Source: Oceanicella sp. SM1341 (GTDB lineage: Bacteria; Pseudomonadota; Alphaproteobacteria; Rhodobacterales; Rhodobacteraceae). From it: a stretch of DNA of 64,000 nt. The notes beneath the pieces were generated by a model. The model ran no database searches. It saw only the letters and a list, made by a program, of their open reading frames with translations, and was not told the DNA's origin. The stretch is taken from positions 62,001 through 126,000 of the forward strand of contig NZ_QRGC01000007.1 of assembly GCF_003448965.1 (NCBI RefSeq), read 5' to 3'. Below are positions 1-8,843 of the stretch, in pieces (the first letter of the stretch is position 1; every line of letters begins with the position of its first letter). Made by a program: the position numbers and the translations under genes.

Positions 1-1
1 C

Positions 2-379
2 GGGCAGGAGAACACCTGGTCGAACATCTACGGCCAGAAGTTCTTCGAGGTGCAGGACGGCACCACCGAGACCAACCACGGCCTGCTCGACTACCTGGTG
101 GCGGTGAACGCCCAGTGGTGGATGGGCCTGCCCGAGGACGTGCGCACCCAGATCTCCCAGATCCTCGACGAGGTGTCCGACGAGCGCAACGCCGAGGTGA
201 ACGCGGTGGACATGGCGGCGCGCCAGTCGATCCTCGACGCGGGCGGCGTGATCCGCGAGCTCACCCCCGAGCAGCGCCAGGACTGGGTGGACGCGATGAA
301 GCCGGTCTGGGAGCGCTTCGAGGGTGACGTGAGCGCCGAGTTCATCGCCCTCGCCCAGGAGATCAACGACAAGCACTGA
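2..379 (+). CDS. dctP: TRAP transporter substrate-binding protein DctP, C-terminal part
   Basis: The window opens inside this gene; 125 C-terminal codons are visible in frame 2 and end in TGA. The fragment has the alpha-helical end typical of periplasmic TRAP (DctP) binding proteins: a YGQKFFEVQDG stretch, then HGLLDYLVAVNAQWW, a helix naming the 'LPEDVRTQISQILDE' region, and 'LTPEQRQDWVDAMKPVWERF'. Such proteins capture organic acids in the periplasm and hand them to the DctQM permease. The next two genes encode exactly that permease, in the usual P-Q-M order, so the family call is firm. The ligand cannot be inferred because the N-terminal ligand pocket lies outside the window. Confidence 0.9.
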   Translation, partial: GQENTWSNIYGQKFFEVQDGTTETNHGLLDYLVAVNAQWWMGLPEDVRTQISQILDEVSDERNAEVNAVDMAARQSILDAGGVIRELTPEQRQDWVDAMKPVWERFEGDVSAEFIALAQEINDKH

Positions 380-514
380 CACCCGTGACGGGCGGGACGG
401 GGGAGGCGGCCGCGGTGCCGGCTCTCCCGCTGCCCGTCGCCCGAACCCGCGGGGGCGTGCCGCCCGCGGGCGCTGTCCGCGGGCGTCCCGGCCCGCCAGA
501 AGGGAGGACCGGCC

Positions 515-1222
515 ATGTCCGGCAAGACAGACGCGCCGGCCGGCCCGGTCGGACGCTTCGTGAACGGGTTCGAGGAGACGGCCATCGCCGTGATCCTCGG
601 GCTCATGACACTCATCACCTTCATCAACGTGCCGATCCGCTACCTGTTCAACGGGGTGATCCTGCCGCGGGTGGAGTTTCTCTGGGCGGTGGAGATGACC
701 GGCTACCTCTTCGCCTGGCTGGTGATCTTCGGCATCAGCTACTGCGTGAAGGTCTCGGCCAATCTCGGGGTGGACGCGCTGATCATGGTGCTGCCGCTGC
801 CCGTGCGCCGGGCGCTGGCGGCGATCGCGGTGGCGGTGTGCGTGGCCTACTCGCTGCTGCTCCTGAAGGGCAGCTGGGACTACTGGGCCCCCTTCGCCAA
901 CCTGCCGCCCACCACCGGGCGCTGGCTGCCCACCGGCTTCGTGCCGCAGTTCCTCCCCCAGGGCTGGTACGAGGTGAACGACATCCCCATGCCCGCGGTC
1001 CTCGAGTTCCTCTCCGGCTGGTTCAACGACGGCGACGAGTACGAGAAGATCCCCCGGGTGCTGCCCTATCTCATCCTGCCCGTGGGCTTCGTGCTGCTCA
1101 CCTTCCGCTTCGTGCAGGCCGGGGTGCGGCTGGCGCGCGGCGAGATCGAGAACGTGATCGCGAGCCACGAGGCGGAAGAGCTCGTCGAGGAAGCGGCCGG
1201 CCGGGCCGACAGGGAAGGCTGA
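515..1222 (+). CDS. dctQ: TRAP transporter small permease DctQ
   Basis: Small membrane subunit of the TRAP transporter, 235 aa. Four hydrophobic segments are visible at about residues 22-44, 52-78, 100-117 and 183-203, the expected DctQ topology. A GGGAGG ribosome-binding site lies 8 bases before the ATG. The protein is longer than the usual 160-190 aa because about 63 residues (118-180) rich in W, P and D/E are inserted between the third and fourth membrane segments, plus an acidic C-terminal tail. Such a loop is known in one DctQ subgroup, so I read it as subfamily character rather than an error. It lies 4 bp before dctM, so the two are probably cotranslated. Confidence 0.93.
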   Translation: MSGKTDAPAGPVGRFVNGFEETAIAVILGLMTLITFINVPIRYLFNGVILPRVEFLWAVEMTGYLFAWLVIFGISYCVKVSANLGVDALIMVLPLPVRRALAAIAVAVCVAYSLLLLKGSWDYWAPFANLPPTTGRWLPTGFVPQFLPQGWYEVNDIPMPAVLEFLSGWFNDGDEYEKIPRVLPYLILPVGFVLLTFRFVQAGVRLARGEIENVIASHEAEELVEEAAGRADREG

Positions 1223-1226
1223 TCAC

Positions 1227-2618
1227 ATGGACGTCGCACTGCTCTTCATCATGATCATCGGCCTGCTGCTGATCGGCGTGCCGATCGCGGTGGCCCTCGG
1301 CTTCTCCTCGATGGTCTTCCTGCTGGCGCTCTCGGATGCCTCGCTCGGCTCCATCGCGCAGACCTTCTTCAACGCGATGGCCGGGCATTACACGCTCACC
1401 GCCATTCCGTTCTTCATCCTCGCCTCCACCTTCATGTCCACCGGGGGCGTGGCGCGGCGCATCATCCGCTTCGCCATCGCCTGCGTGGGGCATGTGCATG
1501 GCGGGCTCGCCATCGCCGGCGTGTTCTCCTGCATGATGTTCGCGGCGCTCTCGGGCTCCTCGCCCGCCACCGTGGTCGCCATCGGCACCATCGTGATCAC
1601 CGCCATGCGCCAGCAGGGCTACTCGAAGGATTTCGCCGCCGGCGTGATCTGCAACGCCGGCACCCTGGGCATCCTGATCCCGCCCTCCATCGTGATGGTG
1701 GTCTATGCCGCGGCCACCGATGTCTCGGTGGGGCGGATGTTCCTCGCGGGCGTCATCCCCGGCATCATGGCCGGGCTGATGCTGATGATCGCCATCTACG
1801 TGGTCGCCCGCGTGCGTGACCTGCCGCGCGGCGAATGGGCCGGCTGGGGCGAGGTGGGCTCCGGCGCGCGCGACGCCTTCTGGGGCCTGCTGCTGATCGT
1901 GGTGATCATGGTGGGCATCTACGGCATCCCCGGGGTGACCAACGCGCTCTTCACCCCCACCGAGGCTGCCGCCGTCGCCGCCGTCTACGCCTTCCTGGTG
2001 GCGAATTTCGTCTACCGCGACATGGGGCCGCTCGCCGGGACCGACGGCCGGCCGCTGCCCCTCTACCGCCGGCCGCTGAGCCCGCTCACCGCCTTCTTCC
2101 ACCCCGACACCCGCAAGGCGCTGTTCGAGAGCGGCAAGCTCACGGTGATGCTGATGTTCATCATCGCCAACGCGCTCATCCTCAAGCACGTGCTCACCGA
2201 CGAGCAGATCCCCCAGCAGATCGCCACCTCGCTGCTCGACGCGGGCCTGAGCTGGTGGAGCTTCCTCATCGTGGTGAACGTGATCCTGCTCATCGGCGGG
2301 CAGTTCATGGAGCCCTCGGGCCTGATCGTGATCGTGGCGCCGCTGATCTTCCCCATCGCCATCGAGCTCGGCATCGACCCCATCCACCTCGGCATCATCA
2401 TGGTGGTGAACATGGAGATCGGCATGATCACGCCGCCGGTGGGGCTGAACCTGTTCGTCACCTCCGGCGTGGCCGGCATGTCGGTGCTGCGGGTGGTGAA
2501 GGCAGCACTGCCCTTCGTCGCCATCCTCTTCGTCTTCCTGATCATGGTCACCTACATCCCCTGGCTCAGCACCTGGCTGCCGACCAGCCTGATGGGCCCG
2601 GAGACCATCGTGAAATAG
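1227..2618 (+). CDS. dctM: TRAP transporter large permease DctM
   Basis: Large permease subunit (463 aa) that forms the ion-driven translocation path of the TRAP transporter. The sequence is almost entirely hydrophobic helices. It contains conserved DctM stretches such as 'SGSSPATVVAIGTIVI' near residue 110, 'GTLGILIPPSIVMVVYA' near residue 150 and 'GMITPPVGLNLFVTSG' near residue 395. A hydrophilic insert around residues 255-305 ('FVYRDMGPLAG...FHPDTRKALFESG') matches the enlarged DctQ partner and points to the same subgroup. Gene order and the 4-bp spacing from dctQ support one dctPQM operon, closed by the terminator immediately downstream. Substrate unknown, but a carboxylate is typical of the family. 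Confidence 0.95.
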   Translation: MDVALLFIMIIGLLLIGVPIAVALGFSSMVFLLALSDASLGSIAQTFFNAMAGHYTLTAIPFFILASTFMSTGGVARRIIRFAIACVGHVHGGLAIAGVFSCMMFAALSGSSPATVVAIGTIVITAMRQQGYSKDFAAGVICNAGTLGILIPPSIVMVVYAAATDVSVGRMFLAGVIPGIMAGLMLMIAIYVVARVRDLPRGEWAGWGEVGSGARDAFWGLLLIVVIMVGIYGIPGVTNALFTPTEAAAVAAVYAFLVANFVYRDMGPLAGTDGRPLPLYRRPLSPLTAFFHPDTRKALFESGKLTVMLMFIIANALILKHVLTDEQIPQQIATSLLDAGLSWWSFLIVVNVILLIGGQFMEPSGLIVIVAPLIFPIAIELGIDPIHLGIIMVVNMEIGMITPPVGLNLFVTSGVAGMSVLRVVKAALPFVAILFVFLIMVTYIPWLSTWLPTSLMGPETIVK

Positions 2619-2645
2619 GCGGCCCGCAAACGCGCCGTCACCACG

Positions 2646-2672
2646 AAGGGCCCGCCCGAAAGGCGGGCCCTT
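2646..2672 (+). terminator. Rho-independent terminator of dctPQM
   Basis: Perfect 11-bp inverted repeat AAGGGCCCGCC / GGCGGGCCCTT around a CGAAA loop, followed by T residues, 27 bp after the dctM stop. This is the strongest intrinsic terminator in the window. Confidence 0.85.
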
Positions 2673-2818
2673 TCGCATGTCACGGGGGGCGCGCGCAGGG
2701 GCCGGGCGCCGCCGGCCGCAAGGCCGGCGCTTGCCCGACGGGGCTCGATGCCCCCGAGGGCGAGGGCCCCGTGCGGGGCGATACGGTGGGGAAGGGGCGG
2801 GGGGAAGGGGCGGAGGCT

Positions 2819-3322
2819 TCAGGCGCCCCAGGGGCCGCCGGAGCTTGCGTTGCGCGGCGGTGCCGTGCCCTCGGCGTCGAGCCGGTCCTGCACGTTCTGC
2901 CGGGCGATGCCGCTGTCGCGGTCGGCGACGCCGAGCAGGTTCACCACCAGCCGCAGCAGGTTGTTCTCGGCGTTCGAGCGCCGGTCGTCGGCCAGCGCCA
3001 CCTGCCACAGCGCCTCGACCAGGCCGAGCCGCTGCTCGTAGGGCACCGCGTCCTTCAGCGTGCGGGTGAAGCGCACCGTGTCCGGCGCGTCGGCCTCCAC
3101 CGCCTCTGCCTCAGTGCGCAGGGCGTCCGTCCCCGCCGCGTCGAGGCCGAAGCGGGTGGCGAGGACGCGGTCGATCTCGGCGCGCTCGGAGGCCTCGTAC
3201 ACGCCGTCGGCGCGGGCCACGCGCACCAGCAGGGCGGCGAGGGCCAGGCGTTCGTCATCGGCGTGGAGACGGCGCTCCCCGCCCGAGGCGGCCCGGAGCG
3301 ATTCGAAGAAATTGCTGAACAT
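2819..3322 (-). CDS. TerB-like tellurite-resistance family protein
   Basis: A 167-aa helical protein with the TerB pattern: two similar halves, each with an acidic 'ADG/ADD' turn. The first is 'ARADGVYEASERAEIDRVL' (about residues 37-55), the second 'ALADDRRSNAENNLLRLVVNLLGV' near residues 113-136. TerB-family proteins are cytoplasmic and linked to tellurite or envelope stress; the isolated chromosomal versions have no settled function. I chose ATG at 3322 (MFSNFFESL) because that N-terminus is usual for the family; an upstream in-frame alternative start exists at 3361. It is the last gene on the minus strand after fabI and gpt and faces the dctM terminator. Confidence 0.75.
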   Translation of the reverse strand: MFSNFFESLRAASGGERRLHADDERLALAALLVRVARADGVYEASERAEIDRVLATRFGLDAAGTDALRTEAEAVEADAPDTVRFTRTLKDAVPYEQRLGLVEALWQVALADDRRSNAENNLLRLVVNLLGVADRDSGIARQNVQDRLDAEGTAPPRNASSGGPWGA

Positions 3323-3427
3323 GGCTAAGGATATAACGCCCGACGGCAAAGCCTCAAGCACGCGCCCGCCCGCCCCGCAGGGCGTGATCGCGCGTGATGG
3401 GTCCGTGAAGGGTGGCCGGGGGGCGGC

Positions 3428-3931
3428 TCAGCGCCCCCGGTAGGGCTCGACGTATTGCAGCGCCATGTCCCAAGGGAAGAAGATCCAGGTGTCCTGGCTC
3501 ACCTCGGTGATGAAGGTGTCGACCATCGGCCGGCCCTTGGGCTTGGCATAGACGGTGGCGAAATGCGCCTTGGGGTAGAGGTTGCGCACCAGCTCCAGCG
3601 TCTTGCCCGAATCCACCAGGTCGTCGACCACGAGGATGCCGGTGCCGTCGCCCATCATCGCCGCGTCGGGCGATTTCAGCACATGGGCCTCGGCCTGGGT
3701 CTGGTTGTCGTAGCTCTTCACCGAGATCGTGTCGACGGTGCGGATGTCGAGCTCGCGCGCGAGGATCATCGCCGGGGCCATGCCGCCCCGGGTGATGGCG
3801 ACGACAGCCTTCCAGCTGCCGCCCTCGCCGGGCCCGTGCCCGTCGAGCCGCCAGGCGAGCGCGCGGCTGTCGCGGTGGATCTGGTCCCACGAGACGTGGA
3901 ACCCTTTCTCGTGCGGCAGCCGGTCGGTCAT
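3428..3931 (-). CDS. gpt: xanthine-guanine phosphoribosyltransferase
   Basis: Purine salvage enzyme, 167 aa, transferring phosphoribosyl from PRPP to guanine, xanthine or hypoxanthine. The PRPP-binding signature [13 protein letters not shown] is at residues 99-111. Earlier family features are '[21 protein letters not shown]' at about 43-63 and the C-terminal 'TWIFFPWD' segment. Length is normal. The ATG overlaps the stop of fabI by 4 bases (ATGA), so translation is probably coupled to fabI. Confidence 0.95.
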   Translation of the reverse strand: MTDRLPHEKGFHVSWDQIHRDSRALAWRLDGHGPGEGGSWKAVVAITRGGMAPAMILARELDIRTVDTISVKSYDNQTQAEAHVLKSPDAAMMGDGTGILVVDDLVDSGKTLELVRNLYPKAHFATVYAKPKGRPMVDTFITEVSQDTWIFFPWDMALQYVEPYRGR

Positions 3932-4755
3932 TCCTTGCGCCCCGAGACGACGTCGATGTCCGGCGCGTCCTCGGCCTTCATGCCCACGACATGGTAGCCC
4001 GAGTCCACGTGGTGGTTCTCGCCGGTGACGCCCGAGGAGAGGTCGGAGAGCAGGTAGAGCCCCGCCTTGCCCACGTCCTGGGTGGTCACGTTGCGCCGCA
4101 GGGGCGAGTTCAGCTCGTTCCACTTCAGGATGTAGCGGAAATCGCCGATGCCCGAGGCCGCCAGCGTCTTGATCGGCCCGGCGGAGAGCGAGTTCACCCG
4201 GATGCCGCGCGGCCCGAGGTCCATCGCCATGTAGCGCACCGAGCATTCCAGCGCCGATTTCGCGATGCCCATCACGTTGTAATGCGGCATCACCCGCTCG
4301 GAGCCGGCATAGGTGAGGGTGAGCATCGAGCCCCCGTCGCCCATCAGCTTTTCCGCGCGCTGCGCCACGGCGGTGAAGGAATACACCGACACGTTCATGG
4401 TGAGCTCGAAATTCGCGTAGCTCGTGTCCACGTAGCGGCCACGCAGCTCGTTCTTGTCGGAAAAACCGATTGCGTGGACGATGAAGTCCAGCTTGCCCCA
4501 GCGGGCCTCGATCTCCGCGAACACGGCGTCGATCGACGCCGGGTCCGTCACGTCGCAGGGCAGGATCATGTCCGACCCGATCGACGTGGCCAGCGGCCGC
4601 ACCCGTTTCTCAAGCGCTTCGCCCTGGTAGGTGAACGCTATCTCGGCTCCGGCGGCCGCACACTCCCGGGCAATCCCCCAGGCAATGGACTTATCATTGG
4701 CAACACCCATGATCAGCCCGCGCTTGCCGCTCATCAAACCCGCCGCACCGACCAT
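3928..4755 (-). CDS. fabI: enoyl-[acyl-carrier-protein] reductase FabI
   Basis: NADH-dependent enoyl-ACP reductase, last reductive step of fatty-acid elongation and the triclosan target family. The protein (275 aa) has the FabI nucleotide motif '[17 protein letters not shown]' at residues 13-29 and active-site Tyr159 with Lys166 in a Y-x6-K spacing, plus Tyr149. The start at 4755 is chosen for a GAGG ribosome site 5 bases upstream; ATG at 4734 (MSGKRG) is also possible. Longer upstream ATGs give an unrelated N-terminus. It is divergent from pdxH and leads the fabI-gpt pair. Confidence 0.95.
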   Translation of the reverse strand: MVGAAGLMSGKRGLIMGVANDKSIAWGIARECAAAGAEIAFTYQGEALEKRVRPLATSIGSDMILPCDVTDPASIDAVFAEIEARWGKLDFIVHAIGFSDKNELRGRYVDTSYANFELTMNVSVYSFTAVAQRAEKLMGDGGSMLTLTYAGSERVMPHYNVMGIAKSALECSVRYMAMDLGPRGIRVNSLSAGPIKTLAASGIGDFRYILKWNELNSPLRRNVTTQDVGKAGLYLLSDLSSGVTGENHHVDSGYHVVGMKAEDAPDIDVVSGRKE

Positions 4756-4939
4756 TCCGACCTCGCACTTATCTTCTGGTTTCCCTGCCTTTAAGGTGTT
4801 TGGCTGGCCGCCGCAAGACATGGGGCATGGACTTGTGCGCCGGGGCATCTATTTTCGCCCCGTCCCGGCCCCGTGGCCGGGGCTCGCCCCGCCTTCCCGA
4901 AGGGCCGCGCGCGGGGGGCGGCGCGCGAGAGGACAGGCC

Positions 4940-5557
4940 ATGTCGCAGACAGATGCACCATCGGGCAAATTCGCCGCCGAAGACCCGTTTTCCCTCGCCC
5001 GCGCCTGGCTTGCGGAGGCCGGGGCGAGCGAGCTGAACGACCCCAACGCCATCGCGCTCGCCACCGTCTCGCCCGAGGGGCTGCCCAATGTGCGCATGGT
5101 GCTGCTCAAGGACATCGAGGACGACGCCTTCGTGTTCTACACCAATTACGAAAGCGTGAAGGCGGGCGAGATCATCGCCACCGGCAAGGCCGCCTTCGTG
5201 ATGCACTGGAAGAGCCTGCGCCGCCAGGTGCGGGTGCGCGGCCTGGTGGAGAAGGAGGAGGGCCCGGCGGCCGACGCCTATTACGCCTCCCGCTCGCTGC
5301 CCAGCCGGCTCGGCGCCTGGGCCTCGAAGCAGTCGCGCCCGCTGAAGTCGCGCGGTGCGCTGATGGCTGAGGTGGCGAAGGTGACGGCGCTCAAGGGCCC
5401 CAACCCGCCGCGCCCGCCGTTCTGGGGCGGCTTCCGCATCCGCCCGGTGGAGATCGAGTTCTGGGCCGACGGCGCCCACCGGCTGCACGACCGCTTCCGC
5501 TGGACCCGGGCAGACCCCTCCGCGACCGAGTGGGAGATCACCCGGCTGAACCCCTGA
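4940..5557 (+). CDS. pdxH: pyridoxamine 5'-phosphate oxidase
   Basis: FMN enzyme of vitamin B6 synthesis and salvage that oxidises pyridoxine/pyridoxamine phosphate to pyridoxal phosphate. The 205-aa product shows the family landmarks in order: '[22 protein letters not shown]' near residues 33-54, '[13 protein letters not shown]' near 62-74, 'RQVRVRG' near 95-101, '[20 protein letters not shown]' near 117-136, and the C-terminal '[14 protein letters not shown] ... RLHDRFRW' and 'RLNP' end. The start at 4940 gives the typical N-terminus; a longer in-frame extension reads through the fabI-pdxH spacer and looks non-coding. Confidence 0.95.
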   Translation: MSQTDAPSGKFAAEDPFSLARAWLAEAGASELNDPNAIALATVSPEGLPNVRMVLLKDIEDDAFVFYTNYESVKAGEIIATGKAAFVMHWKSLRRQVRVRGLVEKEEGPAADAYYASRSLPSRLGAWASKQSRPLKSRGALMAEVAKVTALKGPNPPRPPFWGGFRIRPVEIEFWADGAHRLHDRFRWTRADPSATEWEITRLNP

Positions 5558-5692
5558 GGCGCCGGCTCCCGGGCGCCGGCGATGCCCCCGATGCCGCGCC
5601 GCCTGCCGCAGGGGCAGGGCCGCGCCGCCCCTTGCCTTTCTCTCGGGGCGGCACCACTCTCTGCCGCGAACCCCCAAGCACCCGGAGTCCCG

Positions 5693-6436
5693 ATGCCCGA
5701 CACCAACCAGCGCAAGACCCTGCTCCTGACCGGCGCCAGCCGGGGCATAGGCCATGCCACGGTGAAGCGCTTCTCCTCGGCGGGCTGGCGGGTGATCTCC
5801 TGCTCGCGCCACCCGTTCCCGGAGGACTGCCCCTGGGAGATGGGCCCGGAAGACCACATCCAGGTCGACCTCTCCGACCCCAACGCCACCATGCAGGCGG
5901 TGGAGGAGATCCGCCGGCGCCTGCCCGAGGGCCGGCTCGACGCGCTGGTCAACAACGCCGGCATCTCGCCCAAGGGCGAGGGCGGCGCGCGGCTCAACAC
6001 CATCGACACCGACCTGCGCAGCTGGGGCCAGGTCTTCCACGTGAACTTCTTCGCGCCCATCGTGCTCGCGCGCGGGCTGATCGAGGAGCTGAAGGCGGCG
6101 AAGGGCGCGGTGGTGAACGTCACCTCCATCGCGGGCTCGCGCGTGCACCCGTTCGCGGGCTCGGCCTATGCCACCTCTAAGGCGGCGCTCGCCGGGCTCA
6201 CCCGCGAGATGGCGAACGACTTCGGCCCCTTCGGCATCCGGGTGAACGCCATCGCCCCCGGCGAGATCGAGACCGACATCCTCTCGCCCGGCACGGCCGA
6301 GCTTGCCGCCGACATCCCCCTGCGCCGGCTCGGCCGGCCGGAGGAGGTGGCGCGCACCATCTACTATCTCTGCACCCCGGAAAGCTCCTATGTCTCGGGC
6401 GTGGAGATCGAGATCAACGGCGGCCAGCACGTCTGA
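5693..6436 (+). CDS. SDR family oxidoreductase
   Basis: Classical short-chain dehydrogenase/reductase, 247 aa. The cofactor motif TGASRGIG is at residues 13-20, NNAG at 87-90, and the catalytic Ser145-Tyr159-Lys163 triad is intact (Y-A-T-S-K). The C-terminus has the typical 'PEEVARTIYYLCTPESSYVSGVEIEINGG' end. Substrate cannot be inferred. It lies 135 bp after pdxH on the same strand and may share its transcript. The ATG at 5693 starts just before the first beta strand; a longer frame upstream adds proline-rich, low-complexity sequence and is rejected. Confidence 0.9.
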   Translation: MPDTNQRKTLLLTGASRGIGHATVKRFSSAGWRVISCSRHPFPEDCPWEMGPEDHIQVDLSDPNATMQAVEEIRRRLPEGRLDALVNNAGISPKGEGGARLNTIDTDLRSWGQVFHVNFFAPIVLARGLIEELKAAKGAVVNVTSIAGSRVHPFAGSAYATSKAALAGLTREMANDFGPFGIRVNAIAPGEIETDILSPGTAELAADIPLRRLGRPEEVARTIYYLCTPESSYVSGVEIEINGGQHV

Positions 6437-6535
6437 GGCCGCTGCCGCGACCACACCATTGACGCGTATCTGGAAACAATGCACGCGGAGGGCGATGCCC
6501 CCGCCGGCCCGCCGCGGGGCCGGTTCCGCGCCGGG

Positions 6536-7357
6536 TCACTGGCCGATGAGCAGGGTGAGGCTGCGGCCGTCGGGCAGGTGCGCGTCGATGCGCTCGGCAT
6601 AGCGGCCGCGATCGAGCCCGACCCGCCGGCGGCTCGCCTCGATGCGGGTGCCGGCGCTCACCGGGCCATCCACGGCCAGGGCGCGCAGCGTGGCGCGCCC
6701 GGCTTCCGGCTCGCCCACTTCCCAGATCGCCCGGCTGCCGGCGTAGAGCACCAGCGCGTGGGCGCCCTGCTGCTCCGCGACCAGGCGCAGCGGCGAGAGG
6801 CTTCCATCGAGGGTCTGCCGGGCCGGGATGCCGCGCGCATAGGCGTAGTCCGCCCGGTCGCCGGTGAGCACGTGATCGGCGGCAAGCAGTCGGCAACCGC
6901 AGGATTCGGGGGCTTCGGCGGCCCGAAGCGCGTCCCGGCAGGCCTGGGCGCCGTCCTCGAGCGCCGCCCCGAGCGTGGGGCCGGCGCCCGGCACCAGCGC
7001 CGGGCACTGCCGCGCCGGAGTGCCGGTGACCAGCACCTTCGGCTCGGTCAGCCCGAGAAAGTCGCGCCCCTCGGGCGCGTTGAACAGCAGGGGCACGAAC
7101 TCGGGCGAGAGCGCCTCGCCCCGGCCGCCGGGCCCTGCCTGCGCCACGCGCGCGACGATGGCGGCGGCATCCTGCCGCGCCGCGGCATCGTCCACCCCCA
7201 GGGGCGGCAGCATGTCCGCGAGGAGATAGCGCTGCGGCGCCGGCCCGCCTGCCAGCGGCGGGGTGGCCGGGCCGGGCGCTCCGGCGCAGGCCATGAGGAG
7301 CGGTGCCGCGAGGACGAGCGGAAGGAGCCGGCCCGTGCGGGCCCGGTGCTGGGTCAT
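6536..7357 (-). CDS. hypothetical lipoprotein
   Basis: A 273-aa predicted lipoprotein: basic N-terminus, hydrophobic core and an LMAC lipobox with acylated Cys24. The mature part is Ala/Pro/Gly rich, with no motif I recognise. Cysteines at 'RQCPALV', 'QACRDAL' and 'ESCGCRLL' might form disulfides in the periplasm. The C-terminus ends in a beta-rich segment, 'YAERIDAHLPDGRSLTLLIGQ'. It is transcribed towards the SDR gene and away from the cold-shock gene, with which it shares a 165-bp AT-rich divergent promoter region. Function unknown. Confidence 0.65.
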   Translation of the reverse strand: MTQHRARTGRLLPLVLAAPLLMACAGAPGPATPPLAGGPAPQRYLLADMLPPLGVDDAAARQDAAAIVARVAQAGPGGRGEALSPEFVPLLFNAPEGRDFLGLTEPKVLVTGTPARQCPALVPGAGPTLGAALEDGAQACRDALRAAEAPESCGCRLLAADHVLTGDRADYAYARGIPARQTLDGSLSPLRLVAEQQGAHALVLYAGSRAIWEVGEPEAGRATLRALAVDGPVSAGTRIEASRRRVGLDRGRYAERIDAHLPDGRSLTLLIGQ

Positions 7358-7396
7358 CGATACGTCTTGCCTGCTGTCGTTTCCGGAAACATTATC

Positions 7397-7424
7397 TTGC
7401 TTTCAGACCCTTGTCGCGCATTAT
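7397..7424 (+). promoter_or_regulatory. putative promoter of the cold-shock gene
   Basis: TTGCTT (7397-7402) and CATTAT (7419-7424) separated by 16 bp, in an island much richer in AT than its surroundings. It would give a 5' leader of roughly 90 bases before the cold-shock start, as is common for this class of mRNA. Prediction by eye only. Confidence 0.35.
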
Positions 7425-7522
7425 TGCACTCAAGGTCTTTTTGCTGCGGTTTGCGGCGACTGCATTTGGTTTGGAATGGTCGCGGTTGTTTTTGCGCGAT
7501 GTCCGGTTATGCAATCGGAGGG

Positions 7523-8080
7523 ATGATGCCTGGATTGGGCAAAGTTGTTGTCGGCGTCGTCAAATGGTACGACGCATCGAAGGGTTACGGCTTCGTGGTT
7601 GCTGACGATGGAGGGGGCGACATCCTTCTCCATGCGAATGTCCTGCGGGCGCATGGCTACGCGACCGCAGCAGAGGGCAGTACCGTCACGCTCGAGACTC
7701 AGACGACGGAACGCGGCCGCCAGGCCGTGAGCATCCTGTCTCTTGAACAGGCGACGCCGGCGGACCCGGCCTCGCAGAGCCGCGAGCCGCGGCCAACCGA
7801 GCTGGTCGCGGCCGCCGATGTCGACACACCCCTGCAGCCCGCGCGGGTGAAATGGTTCGACAAGGTCAAGGGCTTCGGTTTCGTGAACGTGTTCGGAAAC
7901 CCCAGTGACGTCTTCGTTCACATGGAGGTGCTGCGCTGCAGCGCCATCGGCGACCTTGCGCCGGGCGAGGCAGTGGCGGTACGCATCATCGAGGGGCCGC
8001 GCGGGCACATGGCCGCCGAGGTCTGCGTCTGGGAACGCGCCATCGGCGAGAACCAGGCAAGGGGCGGCTCCATCGGCTGA
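7523..8080 (+). CDS. double cold-shock-domain protein
   Basis: Nucleic-acid-binding protein of 185 aa with two cold-shock domains. The first has RNP1 KGYGFV at residues 20-25 and RNP2-like ILLH at 34-37; the second has KGFGFV at 116-121 and VFVH at 130-133. A roughly 30-residue Ala/Pro/Glu linker joins them. Tandem-CSD proteins are characteristic of alphaproteobacteria and act as RNA chaperones or antiterminators. Start choice is uncertain: GGAGGG directly precedes two ATGs (7523, 7526), while an in-frame ATG at 7499 lacks a ribosome site. The DUF192 gene follows on the same strand. Confidence 0.9.
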   Translation: MMPGLGKVVVGVVKWYDASKGYGFVVADDGGGDILLHANVLRAHGYATAAEGSTVTLETQTTERGRQAVSILSLEQATPADPASQSREPRPTELVAAADVDTPLQPARVKWFDKVKGFGFVNVFGNPSDVFVHMEVLRCSAIGDLAPGEAVAVRIIEGPRGHMAAEVCVWERAIGENQARGGSIG

Positions 8081-8142
8081 CGCCGCGGCAGGCCTGCCGG
8101 GGCTGCGGCCCGTCGAATGGCCTGTGTGAACGGAGTGTGTCC

Positions 8143-8622
8143 ATGAACGTCTTCAAGCTCGTCGCCGCCGCGGCCCTGTGCACCGGGCTCGCGGGGCCGC
8201 TGCTCGCCGCCTGCAACCCCGCCACGGCGGACTTGCGCGGCGGATTCGGCACCGTGCGCTTCTCGGTCGAGCTGGCCGATGACGCCGAGGAGCGGGCGCG
8301 CGGGCTGATGTTCCGCGAGAGCATGCCGAAATTCTCCGGCATGCTCTTCGTCTACGACCGCGCGGAGGAGGCGAGCTTCTGGATGAAGAACACGCTGATC
8401 CCGCTCGACATGCTGTTTCTCGACGCCACCGGCACGGTGCGCCACATCCACTCCGAGGCGGTGCCGGGCGACCTCACGCCGATTCCCTCCGGGGGCCCGG
8501 CGCTGGCGGTGCTGGAGATCAACGGCGGCCTCGCCGCGCGGCTGGGCCTGAAGGAAGGCGACGTGATGCGCCATCCCGCCTTCGATCCCGCCACCGCCGC
8601 CTGGCCCTGCGACGCGGAGTGA
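8143..8622 (+). CDS. DUF192 family exported protein
   Basis: A 159-aa protein with an N-terminal signal sequence that ends in LAAC (Cys24), so either a lipoprotein or a periplasmic protein. The DUF192 core follows: 'ERARGLMFRESMPKFSGMLFVYD' near residues 48-70, 'FWMKNTLIPLDMLFLD' near 77-92 and 'ALAVLEINGGLAARLGLKEGD' near 121-141. The family is widespread but its biochemical role is not settled. The ATG at 8143 has CGGAG 7 bases upstream; an in-frame GTG at 8137 is less likely. It sits between the cold-shock gene and tRNA-Pro, an order I associate with Rhodobacterales. Confidence 0.88.
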   Translation: MNVFKLVAAAALCTGLAGPLLAACNPATADLRGGFGTVRFSVELADDAEERARGLMFRESMPKFSGMLFVYDRAEEASFWMKNTLIPLDMLFLDATGTVRHIHSEAVPGDLTPIPSGGPALAVLEINGGLAARLGLKEGDVMRHPAFDPATAAWPCDAE

Positions 8623-8667
8623 TGCGCTCTTTCCTTCCGTGACGTGCCGCGCTACATCAGCGCAAGT

Positions 8668-8744
8668 CGGGGCGTGGCGCAGTTTGGTAGCGCGCTGGTT
8701 TTGGGTACCAGAGGCCGGAAGTTCGAATCTTCTCGCCCCGACCA
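8668..8744 (+). tRNA. tRNA-Pro (anticodon UGG)
   Basis: 77-nt cloverleaf: acceptor CGGGGCG / CGCCCCG, D-arm with GGTAGCGC, anticodon stem CTGGT / ACCAG around loop TTTGGGT (anticodon TGG), T-arm GTTCGAATC, discriminator A and an encoded CCA. It reads proline CCN codons, mainly CCA/CCG by wobble. Confidence 0.97.
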
Positions 8745-8843
8745 TCTTCCCCCCGGGACGCCCGATCCGGCGGGGCGCGACCTCCGGCCGTGGCACGCGC
8801 TGCGCGCCAGCCGGCGGCCGGTGTCCCCCCCCGGTCCGGGGCT

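Noticed and set aside
5561-5582. GC-rich hairpin after pdxH as a terminator
   Set aside because: Stem of about 6 bp without a T run; such structures arise by chance at this GC content.
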